This document shows, piece by piece, positions 1 to 8,824 of a stretch of DNA of 64,000 nt (its first letter is position 1; the number at the start of each line of letters is the position of its first letter). The notes beneath the pieces were generated by a model that worked only from the letters and a program-made list of their open reading frames with translations, searched no databases and was not told the origin of the DNA. The stretch lies in NCBI GenBank assembly GCA_965237575.1, contig CBDEGI010000004.1, positions 3,348,001 to 3,412,000 on the forward strand, read 5' to 3'. The stretch comes from JAKZVK01 sp965237575 (lineage in GTDB: Bacteria > Acidobacteriota > Terriglobia > Bryobacterales > UBA6623). Made by a program: the position numbers and the translations under genes.

Positions 1-461
1 ATCGTCCGCTGATTGAGGCTGACCGTCTCCTGCGCGATGAAAGCTGCCAGTTCCTGGGCTTTCTCGGGATCGGGCAGCTTGACCGAGATGTCGAGAATCT
101 TCGTGTTGCGGGGGATCTCGACTGCGAGAATGCTCTTCTTGAGAGAGGAGAGCGGCTCGGGTCGGTCGGAGTCGCGGATTCCCAACTCGTTCACGGCCTT
201 CGCAAAGAGGCTATCGCTCAAGGCGAGATGCACGTAGGTTTCGAGCGACTCGAGATAGACCGGGCTGATCGCGGTGGCGGCCCTCGGGTCGCTGCTGCCC
301 GGCGGTTCGATCAGCACGCGCGCCGTTGCAACGTACTGTTTCGTCGCGAGAAGGCTCACGGCGAGGGCCAGGGCGAGGGCCACGGCGCAGGCGGTGGCTA
401 CGACGCGCCAGCGGCTCCGCAGATGCAGCAGGTACTGGTAGGCGTCAAACGACTCGGGCAT
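1..461 (-). CDS. Wzz/GumC-like polysaccharide chain-length protein, N-terminal part
   Basis: The gene starts with ATG at 461 and runs off the left edge, so only about 153 N-terminal residues are seen. A short cytoplasmic start (MPESFDAYQYLLHLRSRWR) leads into one membrane segment at about residues 20-38. The sequence then continues as TKQYVATARVLIEPP, the usual start of a Wzz periplasmic domain. Proteins of this family span the inner membrane and set the length or export of exopolysaccharide or O-antigen. The first 17 bases overlap the 3' end of the upstream glycosyl-phosphotransferase gene, which points to one transcript. Whether a C-terminal tyrosine kinase domain follows cannot be seen. 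Confidence 0.85.
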   Translation of the reverse strand, partial: MPESFDAYQYLLHLRSRWRVVATACAVALALALAVSLLATKQYVATARVLIEPPGSSDPRAATAISPVYLESLETYVHLALSDSLFAKAVNELGIRDSDRPEPLSSLKKSILAVEIPRNTKILDISVKLPDPEKAQELAAFIAQETVSLNQRT

Positions 462-1824
462 CGCGGGCTTTCGGTTCGGCACGCCCGAAGCCGAACAGGT
501 TTCGGGCCAATCCGGCCGCGGTCAGAGCAAGAATCCGCAGGTCGAATCCGAGCGACCAGTGGGTCAGATAATACAGATCATACTCGACTCGGCGCGCAAT
601 CGATGTATTACCCCGCCAGCCGTTGACCTGCGCCCAGCCGGTGATGCCCACCTGCAGCCGGTGGCGCGTGGAGTAGAACGGCAGTTCGCTCTGAAAGCGC
701 TCGACGAAGTGCGGACGTTCCGGGCGGGGTCCCACGAGGCTCATCTCGCCGCGCAAGACGTTGAAGAGCTGCGGCAACTCGTCGAAACCCACGGCGCGCA
801 GGAAGGCGGCGAGGCGGTTGGGTGGAGCGACCGCCCACTGATGATCGCTGCTCTCCAGTGCCGCGAGGGGAAGCGTTCGGAACTTGTAGAGGAGAAACTC
901 GGCACCGCCACGGCCCACGCGCCACTGCCTGATCAGCACGGGTCTGCCCAAGCGGACTCGCACGAGCAATGCCGTCAGAACCAGCAGCGGGCTGAGCACG
1001 ATCGAGCCTAGGCCTGCCACCACGAAATCGAAGATACGTTTCGAGACGACATAGTCGAGCGTGTCGGCCGTGCGCGAGTCTGTCGGTACGAGGAACAGGT
1101 CACCTTGGATGGCCGAGGGCTCCACAGCAGGAGCGGCGAGCAAAACGCCGGAGCCGGGATGCGTGGCGGTGAGCCGCGCGGCAACGGCGGGGTAGAAGGA
1201 CGCTTGTTTCGCGCCGAGCGCCACCAGCACTTCGGTGGCTTTCCGTCCGGCCGCCGGCCGGTGAAGCTCGCTGAGCAGTGATTCCGGTGACGGCAGGCGG
1301 CGAACGTCGAGCGCGCGAGCGGCACGGCGGCCGAATTCCTCGAGCTGGCGGTCGGAGATTTCGCCGCCCGCCAGCCACACCTCGGCCCGCGGAAGTCCGT
1401 AACGCCGGCGCCACCAAACACGCGCGGCAGTGGCCAACGTCCCGGCGGCGGTGAAATGAAGGAGCCAGAAGATCCCGACCGTGTAGCGCGAGAACGAGTA
1501 GTCGCGCCAGAAGAACGTTCCCACCGAAACAATCGCCAGGGTCAGCAGGCAGACTTGCAGCAGCCGCCACAGCCACGTTGCCATCGAACGCTCGTCGGCG
1601 ACCGTTGACGCCAGAGGTAGGCGGTGCTCAATCAAGTTCCAAGCGGCCAAGGCCAACCCGAGATAGAGCAGGTAGGCCGTCCACACAGGCAGGTCCGTGA
1701 CCGCGAAGATGCCTGAATAGAAACGCAGGAAGACGGCAAGGAGAAACGACGCAGCGAGCGAGACCGAGAAAAGGAGCTTCAATCCCAGCGTGAACGATCG
1801 TCTTTCGAGGTCCATGGTTAGCAA
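445..1824 (-). CDS. Polyprenyl glycosylphosphotransferase (initiating sugar transferase)
   Basis: The protein has 459 residues. Four to five hydrophobic segments fill about residues 12-140, followed by a nucleotide-binding-like middle part. The bacterial sugar transferase domain (PF02397 type) runs from about residue 262 to the end and carries the hallmarks KRIFDFVVAGLGS, LYKFRT, FDELPQLFNVLRGEMSLVGP and GITGWAQVNGWRG. Family members move a sugar-1-phosphate onto undecaprenyl phosphate at the inner membrane and start repeat-unit synthesis of exopolysaccharide or O-antigen. The length fits the WcaJ/WbaP-like group. It overlaps the Wzz-like gene by 17 bases and diverges from the O-antigen ligase gene across about 100 bases. 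The sugar used cannot be told from sequence. Confidence 0.93.
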   Translation of the reverse strand: MLTMDLERRSFTLGLKLLFSVSLAASFLLAVFLRFYSGIFAVTDLPVWTAYLLYLGLALAAWNLIEHRLPLASTVADERSMATWLWRLLQVCLLTLAIVSVGTFFWRDYSFSRYTVGIFWLLHFTAAGTLATAARVWWRRRYGLPRAEVWLAGGEISDRQLEEFGRRAARALDVRRLPSPESLLSELHRPAAGRKATEVLVALGAKQASFYPAVAARLTATHPGSGVLLAAPAVEPSAIQGDLFLVPTDSRTADTLDYVVSKRIFDFVVAGLGSIVLSPLLVLTALLVRVRLGRPVLIRQWRVGRGGAEFLLYKFRTLPLAALESSDHQWAVAPPNRLAAFLRAVGFDELPQLFNVLRGEMSLVGPRPERPHFVERFQSELPFYSTRHRLQVGITGWAQVNGWRGNTSIARRVEYDLYYLTHWSLGFDLRILALTAAGLARNLFGFGRAEPKARDARVV

Positions 1825-1996
1825 AGGTCGGGAAATGCGGAATGCTAGCCTATTAAGGCACGATACGTATGCCTTCTAGTGGTGTCAACAGCGAGACGTA
1901 CGCTCGCAACCCTCACCATGAGGCTCCATGAGTGACCGGTTGAGGCAGCGCGCCAACACCCCGGCCTCGCGTGGCCTTACAGCGGTGGTGTCGAGT

Positions 1997-2349
1997 GTGA
2001 CGGCGGCTGTCCCGGTTGTCCTGCTGCCGGAGCTATCGTTTCATTTCGATGTAGCGCCCAAAATAGTTCTGCTCTTGTTGGGCGCGGCGGCCGCGATCCT
2101 ACTGTGGCCCAGTTTCGTCGAGGGTCTGACCAGGGCGCTGCACGGTCGCACGACCCGCTGGTTTCTGTTGCATGGTGACGGCGGCTGTCCCGGTTGTCCT
2201 GCTGCCGGAGCTATCGTTTCATTTCGATGTAGCGCCCAAAATAGTTCTGCTCTTGTTGGGCGCGGCGGCCGCGATCCTACTGTGGCCCAGTTTCGTCGAG
2301 GGTCTGACCAGGGCGCTGCACGGTCGCACGACCCGCTGGTTTCTGTTGC
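1997..2349. repeat. 175-bp perfect tandem duplication with 3-bp ATG spacer
   Basis: Bases 1997-2171 and 2175-2349 are identical by eye over 175 positions and are separated only by ATG at 2172-2174. The offset of 178 is not a multiple of three, so the duplication throws the frame that begins at 1928 out of phase. The second copy is read in the correct frame from the ATG at the junction. Both copies encode the first hydrophobic segments of the O-antigen ligase. It is either a recent duplication or an assembly error. Confidence 0.97.
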
Positions 2350-4040
2350 TGCTGGGCGTGTACGCCGTCTCGCTGGTTGTCTCGACTGCTCTCTCATCGC
2401 AGCCGGAGCTTTCGTTCGGCGGGACCAACTGGCGGCGGCTCGGGTTGGTGTCCCATGCGGCTCTGCTCAGCTTCGCGGCGGTCTTTCTCGGGTGGGCGTC
2501 GGCCGACATCAAGCGCGTTCGCACGCCGCTGCGCGCCATCACCGGCGCAGGCCTTTTGGTCTCCTGCTACGGCATCGCGCAGTACTTCGGCATCGACCCC
2601 CTGTTGCCCGCCGAGGCGTATCACGTCGGCGGGGAGGGCTGGGGCATTGTGCGTCCCCCGGGGACGCTCGGCCACGCGGGTTATTTCGCCACCTACCTTC
2701 TCTACGTCGTGTTCATGTCGGCGGCGCTGGTGCGCCTGGAGGAATCGGCATTCTGGCGGCGCTTAGCCGGGGCCACGGCCTTGGTAGCGGCAATCGCTAT
2801 CGTGCTGACCGGAACGCGGTCGGCGCTGCTGGGGCTCGCCGGGGGCGCGGCGCTGGCCCTGGTGTGGTACCGCCCCCGCCTCACGCGCCAGCGAGCGATT
2901 ACCGTGGGCGCGCTGGCGGTGGCCGGCGTGGTCTTTCTGCTACTGCCGGCCGGACAGAAACTGCGCAGCCGCGTCCAGTGGTCGGTCGAGGACGCCCGCG
3001 GTGGATCGCGCCTGTGGTTGTGGCGCGACTCGTTGCGCATGGCGGGAGACCACTGGCTGCTGGGAACCGGACTGGAGACATTCGGGAACGAGTTCCCGCA
3101 TTATCAATCGGTCGAGTTGGCCAAAGCGTATCCGGATTGGTATCACGAGTCGCCGCACAACGTGTTTCTGGATACGGCGCAAGGGGTTTTAGGGCTGGCA
3201 GCTTTCGCGGGCCTGGCGGTGTTGCCGCTCTGGGCTGCTTGGCGAAACAGGAAGCAAGCACCGGACGTTACCGGGCTCGCCGCTGCTGCTGTCTTCGGCG
3301 GTTTGATTAGCCAGCAGTTCCTGGCCTTCACGGCGCCGACGGCGCTCTACCTCTACGTGGTGGCGGCTTGGCTGATGGCGCTGTCGAGTTCGTCGGTCGC
3401 CGGTCCCAGGAAAACGCCGGGCGCGGCGCCGCGGCAGGCTTTGGCGTGGCGATGGGCTACCATCCCGCTGGCGGTCGGCTTCGCTGGTTTCGCCGTGCAG
3501 TTGGGGCTCGCGGACCTGCACCTGGCAAGGGTACGATCCCTGGTGAGGGCCCAAGACGTGGGCGGCGCGATCGAAGCCTACAAAGAGGTACGGCGCGCGC
3601 AGCCGTGGGGGATGAGTGTCGACTTCTGGTACTCGCGGGCGATGGCTTCGCTGGCGGGAAGCGCGCCGAATTTGGAAGACAAGCAATCCGCCTGGCGTGA
3701 CGGGCTGGCCGCCGCCGGGCGGGCCGTCGGTGAGTCCGAGCAGAAGCTCAACGCTTACTACAACCTGGCGGCGTTTCGTTCGGTGGTCAACGACCTCACT
3801 GGGACCGAGACGGCATTACGTGCCTCGATCGAGATCGCGCCGGCTTGGTATAAGTCGCACTGGATGCTGGCCCGGATTCTCGAAAAGGCGGGCCGCACAA
3901 CCGAGGCGCGGCACGAGGCGGAGCGAGCCGTTGAACTAAATGGTGGGAACAGCGCCGAGGTCGCGGCAACATGGGAGGAACTCCGTCGCCGCACATCACC
4001 GCCAGAGAAGGTCGAGGCCCCCTACGAGCCGCAGCCCTAG
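2172..4040 (+). CDS. O-antigen ligase family protein with C-terminal TPR region
   Basis: The protein has 622 residues. About ten hydrophobic segments fill roughly residues 1-410. A Wzy_C/O-antigen ligase signature is visible (GTRSALLGLAGG, then SRLWLWRDSLRMAGDHWLLG and HESPHNVFLDTAQG). The last 200 residues are soluble and helical and look like TPR repeats. Such proteins polymerise or ligate lipid-linked glycan at the periplasmic face. The ATG at 2172 is created at the junction of a 175-bp duplication and has no clear ribosome binding site. The ancestral start is probably the ATG at 1928, which has a GAGG five bases upstream but is frame-broken by the duplication. It lies divergent from the two other polysaccharide genes. 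Confidence 0.88.
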   Translation: MVTAAVPVVLLPELSFHFDVAPKIVLLLLGAAAAILLWPSFVEGLTRALHGRTTRWFLLLLGVYAVSLVVSTALSSQPELSFGGTNWRRLGLVSHAALLSFAAVFLGWASADIKRVRTPLRAITGAGLLVSCYGIAQYFGIDPLLPAEAYHVGGEGWGIVRPPGTLGHAGYFATYLLYVVFMSAALVRLEESAFWRRLAGATALVAAIAIVLTGTRSALLGLAGGAALALVWYRPRLTRQRAITVGALAVAGVVFLLLPAGQKLRSRVQWSVEDARGGSRLWLWRDSLRMAGDHWLLGTGLETFGNEFPHYQSVELAKAYPDWYHESPHNVFLDTAQGVLGLAAFAGLAVLPLWAAWRNRKQAPDVTGLAAAAVFGGLISQQFLAFTAPTALYLYVVAAWLMALSSSSVAGPRKTPGAAPRQALAWRWATIPLAVGFAGFAVQLGLADLHLARVRSLVRAQDVGGAIEAYKEVRRAQPWGMSVDFWYSRAMASLAGSAPNLEDKQSAWRDGLAAAGRAVGESEQKLNAYYNLAAFRSVVNDLTGTETALRASIEIAPAWYKSHWMLARILEKAGRTTEARHEAERAVELNGGNSAEVAATWEELRRRTSPPEKVEAPYEPQP

Positions 4041-4143
4041 CGACAGCTAGCGTGATGTGATCGCCGTCACGGGTTGGGGGTTGAGTTCATCAACATTCAA
4101 TACCTGTTAAATGTCTGCTCCTCCGCCCGACTCGCATGGTGGG

Positions 4144-4213
4144 CTACCAATGAGTTGGTAGACTCGAAACCATGGTTGAGCGGCTCGGCCGGCACGTGCA
4201 AATAGATTTGCAC
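4144..4213. promoter_or_regulatory. Two inverted repeats upstream of the propeller gene
   Basis: Bases 4144-4150 and 4155-4161 (CTACCAA/TTGGTAG) form a 7-bp stem with a 4-base loop. Bases 4196-4203 and 4206-4213 (GTGCAAAT/ATTTGCAC) form a perfect 8-bp inverted repeat with a 2-base centre, ending 24 bases before the start at 4238. The second site has the size and symmetry of a dimeric repressor or activator site. No regulator is recognised nearby. Confidence 0.4.
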
Positions 4214-4237
4214 TGAGCGAAACTCGGGGAGGGGATC

Positions 4238-6254
4238 GTGTCGAAGAAGAGCGGTGTATTCTCATTCGTTTTGATCGGGGGAGTCGCGGTCTTGGTCGCC
4301 TTGGCACCTGGCATACGGAGCGGGGAGTCCCCGAGCCACATGCCCGCGGTTCTATCCGAGCAGGGTCACGAGTTACTCACTGATCTGCCGTTGTACTTCA
4401 TCGAGAACCGCGGTCAGATGGATTCCGCCGTTCGCTATTACATCAAGGGCCGAGACCGGGAGATCTACTTCACATCGAGAGGAGTAACGTTCGCTCTAAC
4501 TCGGCAGGAGCCCCAGCACACCGGAGCGCATCCCGCAGAAGAGCCGCGCATCCATCCGGCGCGGTGGGGCCAAGGTTCGCAGCGCGAGTCGGCCCAGGCA
4601 GAATCGAATCTGCGCCGCTGGGCGGTCAAGCTGGACTTTGTCGGGGCCGACCCGGAGGTGCGTCCCGTAGGCCGCGAGCGCGGCGAGGCCGTCATCAGCT
4701 ATTTCAAAGGAGGGCTCGAGGACAACCACACTGCCGGCATACCGACTCACCGGAGTCTGGTCTACGAGGAGTTGTGGCCGGGAATCGATCTAGAGTACAC
4801 GGCGGCCACCCAGGAGTTGAAGTACGCCTTCACCGTCGCGCCCGGCGCGGACCCTAATCAGATCAAGCTCGCGTTTCGCTCCGCCGACGTCACTCTGAAC
4901 GACGACGGCCAGCTCGTCGTCTCGACCCCGCTAGGGAGCTTCGTGGATGACGCGCCTTACGTGTACCAGCAAGTCGGCGCCACCCGTGTCGACGTGCCGG
5001 CAGGCTATGCGCTGCAGGATGGGCCGGCTACATCGGCGGCTGAACGCGGCCGGAACCACCCTGCTCTACAACGGCTACATCGGTGGCACAAACAGGGATT
5101 CCGTCCTGCACTGTGCCATCGACAGCAGCGGCGCCAACTGGGTGACGGGTGGCACCAGCTCGGTCGACTTCCCTATCGTCGAGGGCTTGGATGACTCGTT
5201 CAACGGGGGAGAGGACGGTTTCGCGGCCAAAGTGCGGCCCGACGGCTCGGGCCTGATTGCCTCGACCTACATCGGGGGCGAGGGATTCGACCGTGTTAGC
5301 TCGGTGGCGGTCGATGGCAGCGACAACGCCCATCTGACCGGGCACGGCACGGAATCAGCGGAGGACACTTTCCCGGTCCTGGTCGGGCCCGACCTGACTT
5401 ACAACGGCGCCCGAGACGCCTTCGTGATGAAGCTCGACTGCCCGACCTCACACGAGATCAGCGGTGTATTTGACGCCGCCGGGTTCCGGCCCTTGATCTC
5501 ACCCGGCGCAATTGTTGCGATCGGGGGCCTGTTCACCGAGGGCACGGCACAATCTTCGTCGGTACCACTGAGCCTCGACCTCAACGGTTTCTCCGTCACC
5601 TTTAACGACAAGCCGGGCGCGTTGTTCGGGGTGTTTGACGGCGTGTTTGACCAGGCCAACGTCCAGGCGCCTTGGGATCTCGACGTCAGCAGCGGTCGGG
5701 TCGACGTGCGCGCGCACTGGCAGGGTCGTGACGGCGAGGAAGACTTCTGGAGCGAACCGTTCTCGGCCGGCGCGGCACTGGCCTCCCCGGGCATTTTCAC
5801 CGTGCAGTTCGGGCCCGGTCCCGGCGTGGTGACGAACTTCAAGCTGAGCGCGGAAGACGACGTGATTCCATTATCGTGGGCGCAGCCCGACGGCTTCTTC
5901 TCGGGCGTAATAGGCCAGCCGGCGGCGATTGGCGGGGTCATCACGATCTGGTGCAACGGCCTGGGGCCGCTGGCGGGAGCACCGCCCGCCGTCGGCGACG
6001 CGCCGGGCGACCTGATCCCGACGGCCAAGATCATCCGCGTCTTTATCGGAGGCGTGGAAGCGACCATCATCGGAACGCCGATTCTGCATCCCACGCTGGT
6101 GGGGTTGAATCAGATCAACGTGTTCGTGCCCGATGGGGTGGAACCCGGCGACACCGTGCCGATCGTGATCGAGGTGGAGTGCGACGAGAACGGCCAGAAG
6201 ATTCGCAGCCGCCGCGATGTGACCATCGCGGTCAGGCCGGCGCCCGGAAAGTAG
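4238..6254 (+). pseudogene. Secreted SBBP beta-propeller protein with TIGR03437-type C-terminus, frame-broken
   Basis: An N-terminal signal sequence is followed by a domain starting LPLYFIENRGQMDSAVRYYI, the usual head of acidobacterial SBBP-repeat proteins. This frame runs well to ALQDG (about base 5022) and then turns to nonsense until 5194. From about 5044 the protein resumes in another frame with LNAAGTTLLYNGYIGG and two or so propeller repeats (VTGGTSSVDFP and similar). It ends in a Solibacter-type C-terminal domain from SGVFDAAGFRPLISPGAIVA to the stop at 6254. A third-frame GYIGG at 5026-5040 lies between them. This suggests sequence lost between repeats, by real deletion or by collapse in assembly. 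Domain identity is from family knowledge. Function is unknown, probably surface or secreted. Confidence 0.85.
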
Positions 6255-6321
6255 CGCAAGAACACCTCTGGCTGCATCTTCTTGCGACTCAACGCCTGCT
6301 CAGGTGGTGCGGGAGGCAGGC

Positions 6322-6801
6322 TTAGGGCTTGGCCCGGATCTTCACGATCAAGTAAGTGATGGTCTTGCCTGACTCGATCGTCACCTGGTGGGGCGTCTTC
6401 GGGGGAATGTTGACCACGTCTCCCGGTTTCAAGGGCCGGGTCTGGCCGCCCTTGATCGACTGGCCACGAATCTCGCCGGGGTCGGTCGTTTTGGGCTCAA
6501 CGACCTCGCCGCCCGTGTAGAGCGTCCCTGCTCCGGCCTGCACGACGTAGAAATCCGTGAAGTCGTCGTGGATCTCGGCCGGCCCGTTCCCTTCGCGGTG
6601 GACCATCAGTGCGAAGTGGCTACCAAATTCACCGAGCCTCTCGAGCGCGAAATGCTGCTCGTTGATCTTCGGGGCCAGGCTCTTGGCGTAGGCGGCCAAG
6701 TCGGCCTGGGTCCAGTAGGCGGTGTCCTGGCAGCGGAGATCAGACGGGGCCGCTAGTGTCAGAAGGGAAACGGCCGCAAGGGCCAGGAGTTGTCGGTTCA
6801 T
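6322..6801 (-). CDS. Secreted cupin-domain protein
   Basis: The protein has 159 residues with a signal peptide (MNRQLLALAAVSLLTLAAPS) and probable cleavage before about residue 25. The rest is a single cupin barrel. Motif 1 is GPAEIHDDFTDFYVVQAGAG and motif 2 is LKPGDVVNIPPKTPHQVTI, so several His/Glu positions that could hold a metal are present. Small secreted cupins like this are common in Acidobacteriota and their substrates are mostly unknown. The gene converges with the propeller gene across 67 bases. No function beyond a small beta-barrel of cupin fold is claimed. Confidence 0.85.
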   Translation of the reverse strand: MNRQLLALAAVSLLTLAAPSDLRCQDTAYWTQADLAAYAKSLAPKINEQHFALERLGEFGSHFALMVHREGNGPAEIHDDFTDFYVVQAGAGTLYTGGEVVEPKTTDPGEIRGQSIKGGQTRPLKPGDVVNIPPKTPHQVTIESGKTITYLIVKIRAKP

Positions 6802-6967
6802 GGGTGGTCCTTTCTATCGCGACGTGTGAGCGGGCTCCAGAGCGGCGCCGGCTAGTGGAATGTCGCGGAGGTTCCTTAGGCGTCGGACTATCCAGCGAGA
6901 CTGTACGGTCGGGCCCTTGTGCCCACCCGGCTGCTCGTCGACCAAAGTTTTCTCTGCGACGGTCCAC

Positions 6968-7918
6968 CTAGCGTGCTTCCAAGTCGACCCGAAGCTTGTC
7001 CCACTTGGGGAACGACGCCAGCGTGCCCAAGGCCATCAGGTCGGTTTCGATGTCGCGGATCTGCCGCGGACCCAGTTCCTCGTCGAGGCGGATCGAGAAG
7101 CTGGCCAGCGGGGGCGCGTCGGCGGGCGCCGCGGCCGGACGTAGATGCACCTGGAGATCGATGCCTGTACGCGGCACCTCTCCGTGATTGATGATGACCA
7201 CGCGCACTTTCGGCTTGTGATCGGGTGTGTACCACGTGCGGATGCCCGCGACCTGCAAGTCCCCGAATACCGCCGAGCCCGCACCCATAGCACCGGCGGC
7301 CTCCTCGGGCACTCCTTCCAACGCAAGTCCACTGTCACCGTGGAACAAACTCGGTCGCGAGAAGAAGAGCGCCGCCACGACCGCCGTGACCAACACGATC
7401 AAGATCAGGGCAAGGTGCTTCGGCTGAACTCCGTACGGTGAAGGCTGGGGGCTCCGCGCTCGAGCGGGTGGAGCGGGCTGGGGCAACGGTACTTGCGTGG
7501 GCGACGCCTGCGCGGGCGCTTGCTGGGCTGGGGGCGGCTGGGCGGGGGCAGGCTGCGCCGGCGGACGCGAAAACGGTCGCCGCGACGCGGGGCGGACCGG
7601 CGGAACGGCCCGCGTCTCGGGAAGCATCGCCGAAGGCGCCTGCGCCCGAGTGGGCGGAGCCGAGAATGCTTGTGTCGGTGGCGCCGGGGGCGTCTGCGGC
7701 GCTGAAGAGGAAGATGCCTGCTGCGCAGGTGCGTGTGGGGGTGCGGTGAAGGGCGGCCTCGCCGCGCTTGCGGGACCCGTCGGTGCTGCTTGGGGCGATG
7801 CGGGCGCCGGGGGTGCGGCCGAGGCAAGCTCCTCTTTGAACGACGTGCCGCACTTCGGGCACTGCTCCGCGTCCACATCAAGCTCGTGGCCACACTTCGG
7901 ACAGTCCCAGGTGAACAT
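6968..7918 (-). CDS. Zinc-ribbon membrane protein with Pro-rich linker
   Basis: The protein has 316 residues and begins with a zinc ribbon, CPKCGHELDVDAEQCPKCG, giving two CxxC knuckles at about residues 8-25. A linker of about 125 residues, rich in Pro, Ala and Gln, follows. One membrane segment (LALILIVLVTAVVAALFF) lies at about residues 168-186. The C-terminal domain of about 125 residues is predicted to lie outside the membrane and resembles the FxLyD/DUF-type beta domains found after such anchors. This is the common acidobacterial layout of a cytosolic zinc ribbon joined to an exported beta domain. No enzyme motif is visible. It is an isolated gene. Confidence 0.75.
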   Translation of the reverse strand: MFTWDCPKCGHELDVDAEQCPKCGTSFKEELASAAPPAPASPQAAPTGPASAARPPFTAPPHAPAQQASSSSAPQTPPAPPTQAFSAPPTRAQAPSAMLPETRAVPPVRPASRRPFSRPPAQPAPAQPPPAQQAPAQASPTQVPLPQPAPPARARSPQPSPYGVQPKHLALILIVLVTAVVAALFFSRPSLFHGDSGLALEGVPEEAAGAMGAGSAVFGDLQVAGIRTWYTPDHKPKVRVVIINHGEVPRTGIDLQVHLRPAAAPADAPPLASFSIRLDEELGPRQIRDIETDLMALGTLASFPKWDKLRVDLEAR

Positions 7919-7983
7919 CTCAAGCGCATTGTAACACTCGGTTTGTGAGCGGCCGGAGGTGCGGGCAGCGGCCCGGTATTCGG

Positions 7984-8403
7984 TTAGAGGTCGGCAGGCA
8001 GCAGGCGAAACAGGCCCATCACAGGGCGCACGATGCGAAAGTCGCGTTCGTCGAGAGTCAGGATCGTATCGATGTGGAAACGCTCAGCAGTTGCCACCAC
8101 CGCGGCGTCCGCCAACCCAAGATCGAGAGGCCGGTACTGTTCGATCAACTGCCGGCATCGACCCACGTCTGCCGTCGTCATCGGCTCCAACCGAAAGGTA
8201 CCCTGCTCAACCGAGGCCAAGAAGGCTAACTCGGCATCAACGCCAAGCCACTCCCGCAGCAAGTAGTCAAGCTCACCAAGGATGGCCATGGGCACGAGGA
8301 TGGAGCCACGGATGTGGTCGAGGGCGGATCGGACGCGACTGTGGTCCTGATCACTCTTGTCAAAGAGGGCATAGATTGCCCCGGTGTCCGCAACGACACT
8401 CAA
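7984..8403 (-). CDS. PIN-domain toxin (VapC family)
   Basis: The 139-residue protein is a PIN-domain ribonuclease. The acidic residues expected in the active site are visible in VADTGAIYALFD, in ILGELDYLL, in LGLADAAVVATAE and in LDERDF near the C-terminus. VapC-type toxins cleave tRNA or other structured RNA when their antitoxin is lost. The start overlaps the stop of the upstream ribbon-helix-helix gene by 4 bases (ATGA-type coupling), the standard arrangement of a toxin-antitoxin operon with the antitoxin first. The RNA target cannot be predicted. Confidence 0.9.
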   Translation of the reverse strand: MSVVADTGAIYALFDKSDQDHSRVRSALDHIRGSILVPMAILGELDYLLREWLGVDAELAFLASVEQGTFRLEPMTTADVGRCRQLIEQYRPLDLGLADAAVVATAERFHIDTILTLDERDFRIVRPVMGLFRLLPADL

Positions 8404-8651
8404 CCCTTACGCCTTGGCCGGCGCGCGGCGCTTCGCAGCAACTCCTCAGCACGCCGTCCGACGTCACTCCGCCCACTTTGGAACTCCCCGAGACCGACCG
8501 GCGGCGGACGCTCGGTCTTGCGAGCTTCGGCTGCAACATACCGCCGGATGGCCTCACGAATCAACTCGGCCTGGCTGCGGGCGGTCACCTCAGCCAAGTC
8601 GCGCAGGCCAACGGCAGTGTTCTCTTCCAGATAGACAGTTGTCTTGAGCAT
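8400..8651 (-). CDS. Ribbon-helix-helix antitoxin
   Basis: The 83-residue protein starts MLKTTVYLEENTAVGLRDLA and continues with SQAELIREAIRRYVAA, a typical ribbon-helix-helix DNA-binding fold in the first 45 residues. The basic tail (EELLRSAARRPRRKG) would be the toxin-binding part. It is the first gene of a two-gene operon with the PIN toxin and probably represses its own promoter. A near-palindrome sits just before the start codon. The pairing, order and 4-base overlap support the toxin-antitoxin call. Confidence 0.88.
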   Translation of the reverse strand: MLKTTVYLEENTAVGLRDLAEVTARSQAELIREAIRRYVAAEARKTERPPPVGLGEFQSGRSDVGRRAEELLRSAARRPRRKG

Positions 8652-8657
8652 TTGCCA

Positions 8658-8673
8658 TATAGGGTACCATATA
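8658..8673 (-). promoter_or_regulatory. Putative autoregulatory operator of the toxin-antitoxin operon
   Basis: The 16-base sequence TATAGGGTACCATATA is a near-palindrome (14 of 16 positions) centred on GGTACC and ends 7 bases before the antitoxin start at 8651. Ribbon-helix-helix antitoxins usually bind such sites. The assignment rests on position and symmetry only. Confidence 0.4.
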
Positions 8674-8781
8674 CTCTACCACCTATACAAGAGGCTGAGG
8701 CGTGTCTGCCTCGCGAGTTTGGAGCTTCGAGGGGGTGGAGCGGTCCTGAGTAGGGCTCCCGACGCTTTGGGAAAGCGGCAA

Positions 8782-8800
8782 AGCCGACGTTATGTCGGCT
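8782..8800 (-). terminator. Hairpin downstream of the sugar-binding lipoprotein gene
   Basis: AGCCGAC and GTCGGCT form a perfect 7-bp stem with a 5-base loop, 25 bases after the stop of the minus-strand gene ending at 8825. Only a weak T-rich stretch follows, so intrinsic termination is possible but not certain. Confidence 0.4.
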
Positions 8801-8824
8801 GCCCGGAGATCTTGGCGCGCCTCT

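Noticed and set aside
1928..3310. 460-residue open frame from the ATG at 1928
   Set aside because: Only its first 80 residues are sensible. After the duplication it is an out-of-frame reading of the ligase gene.
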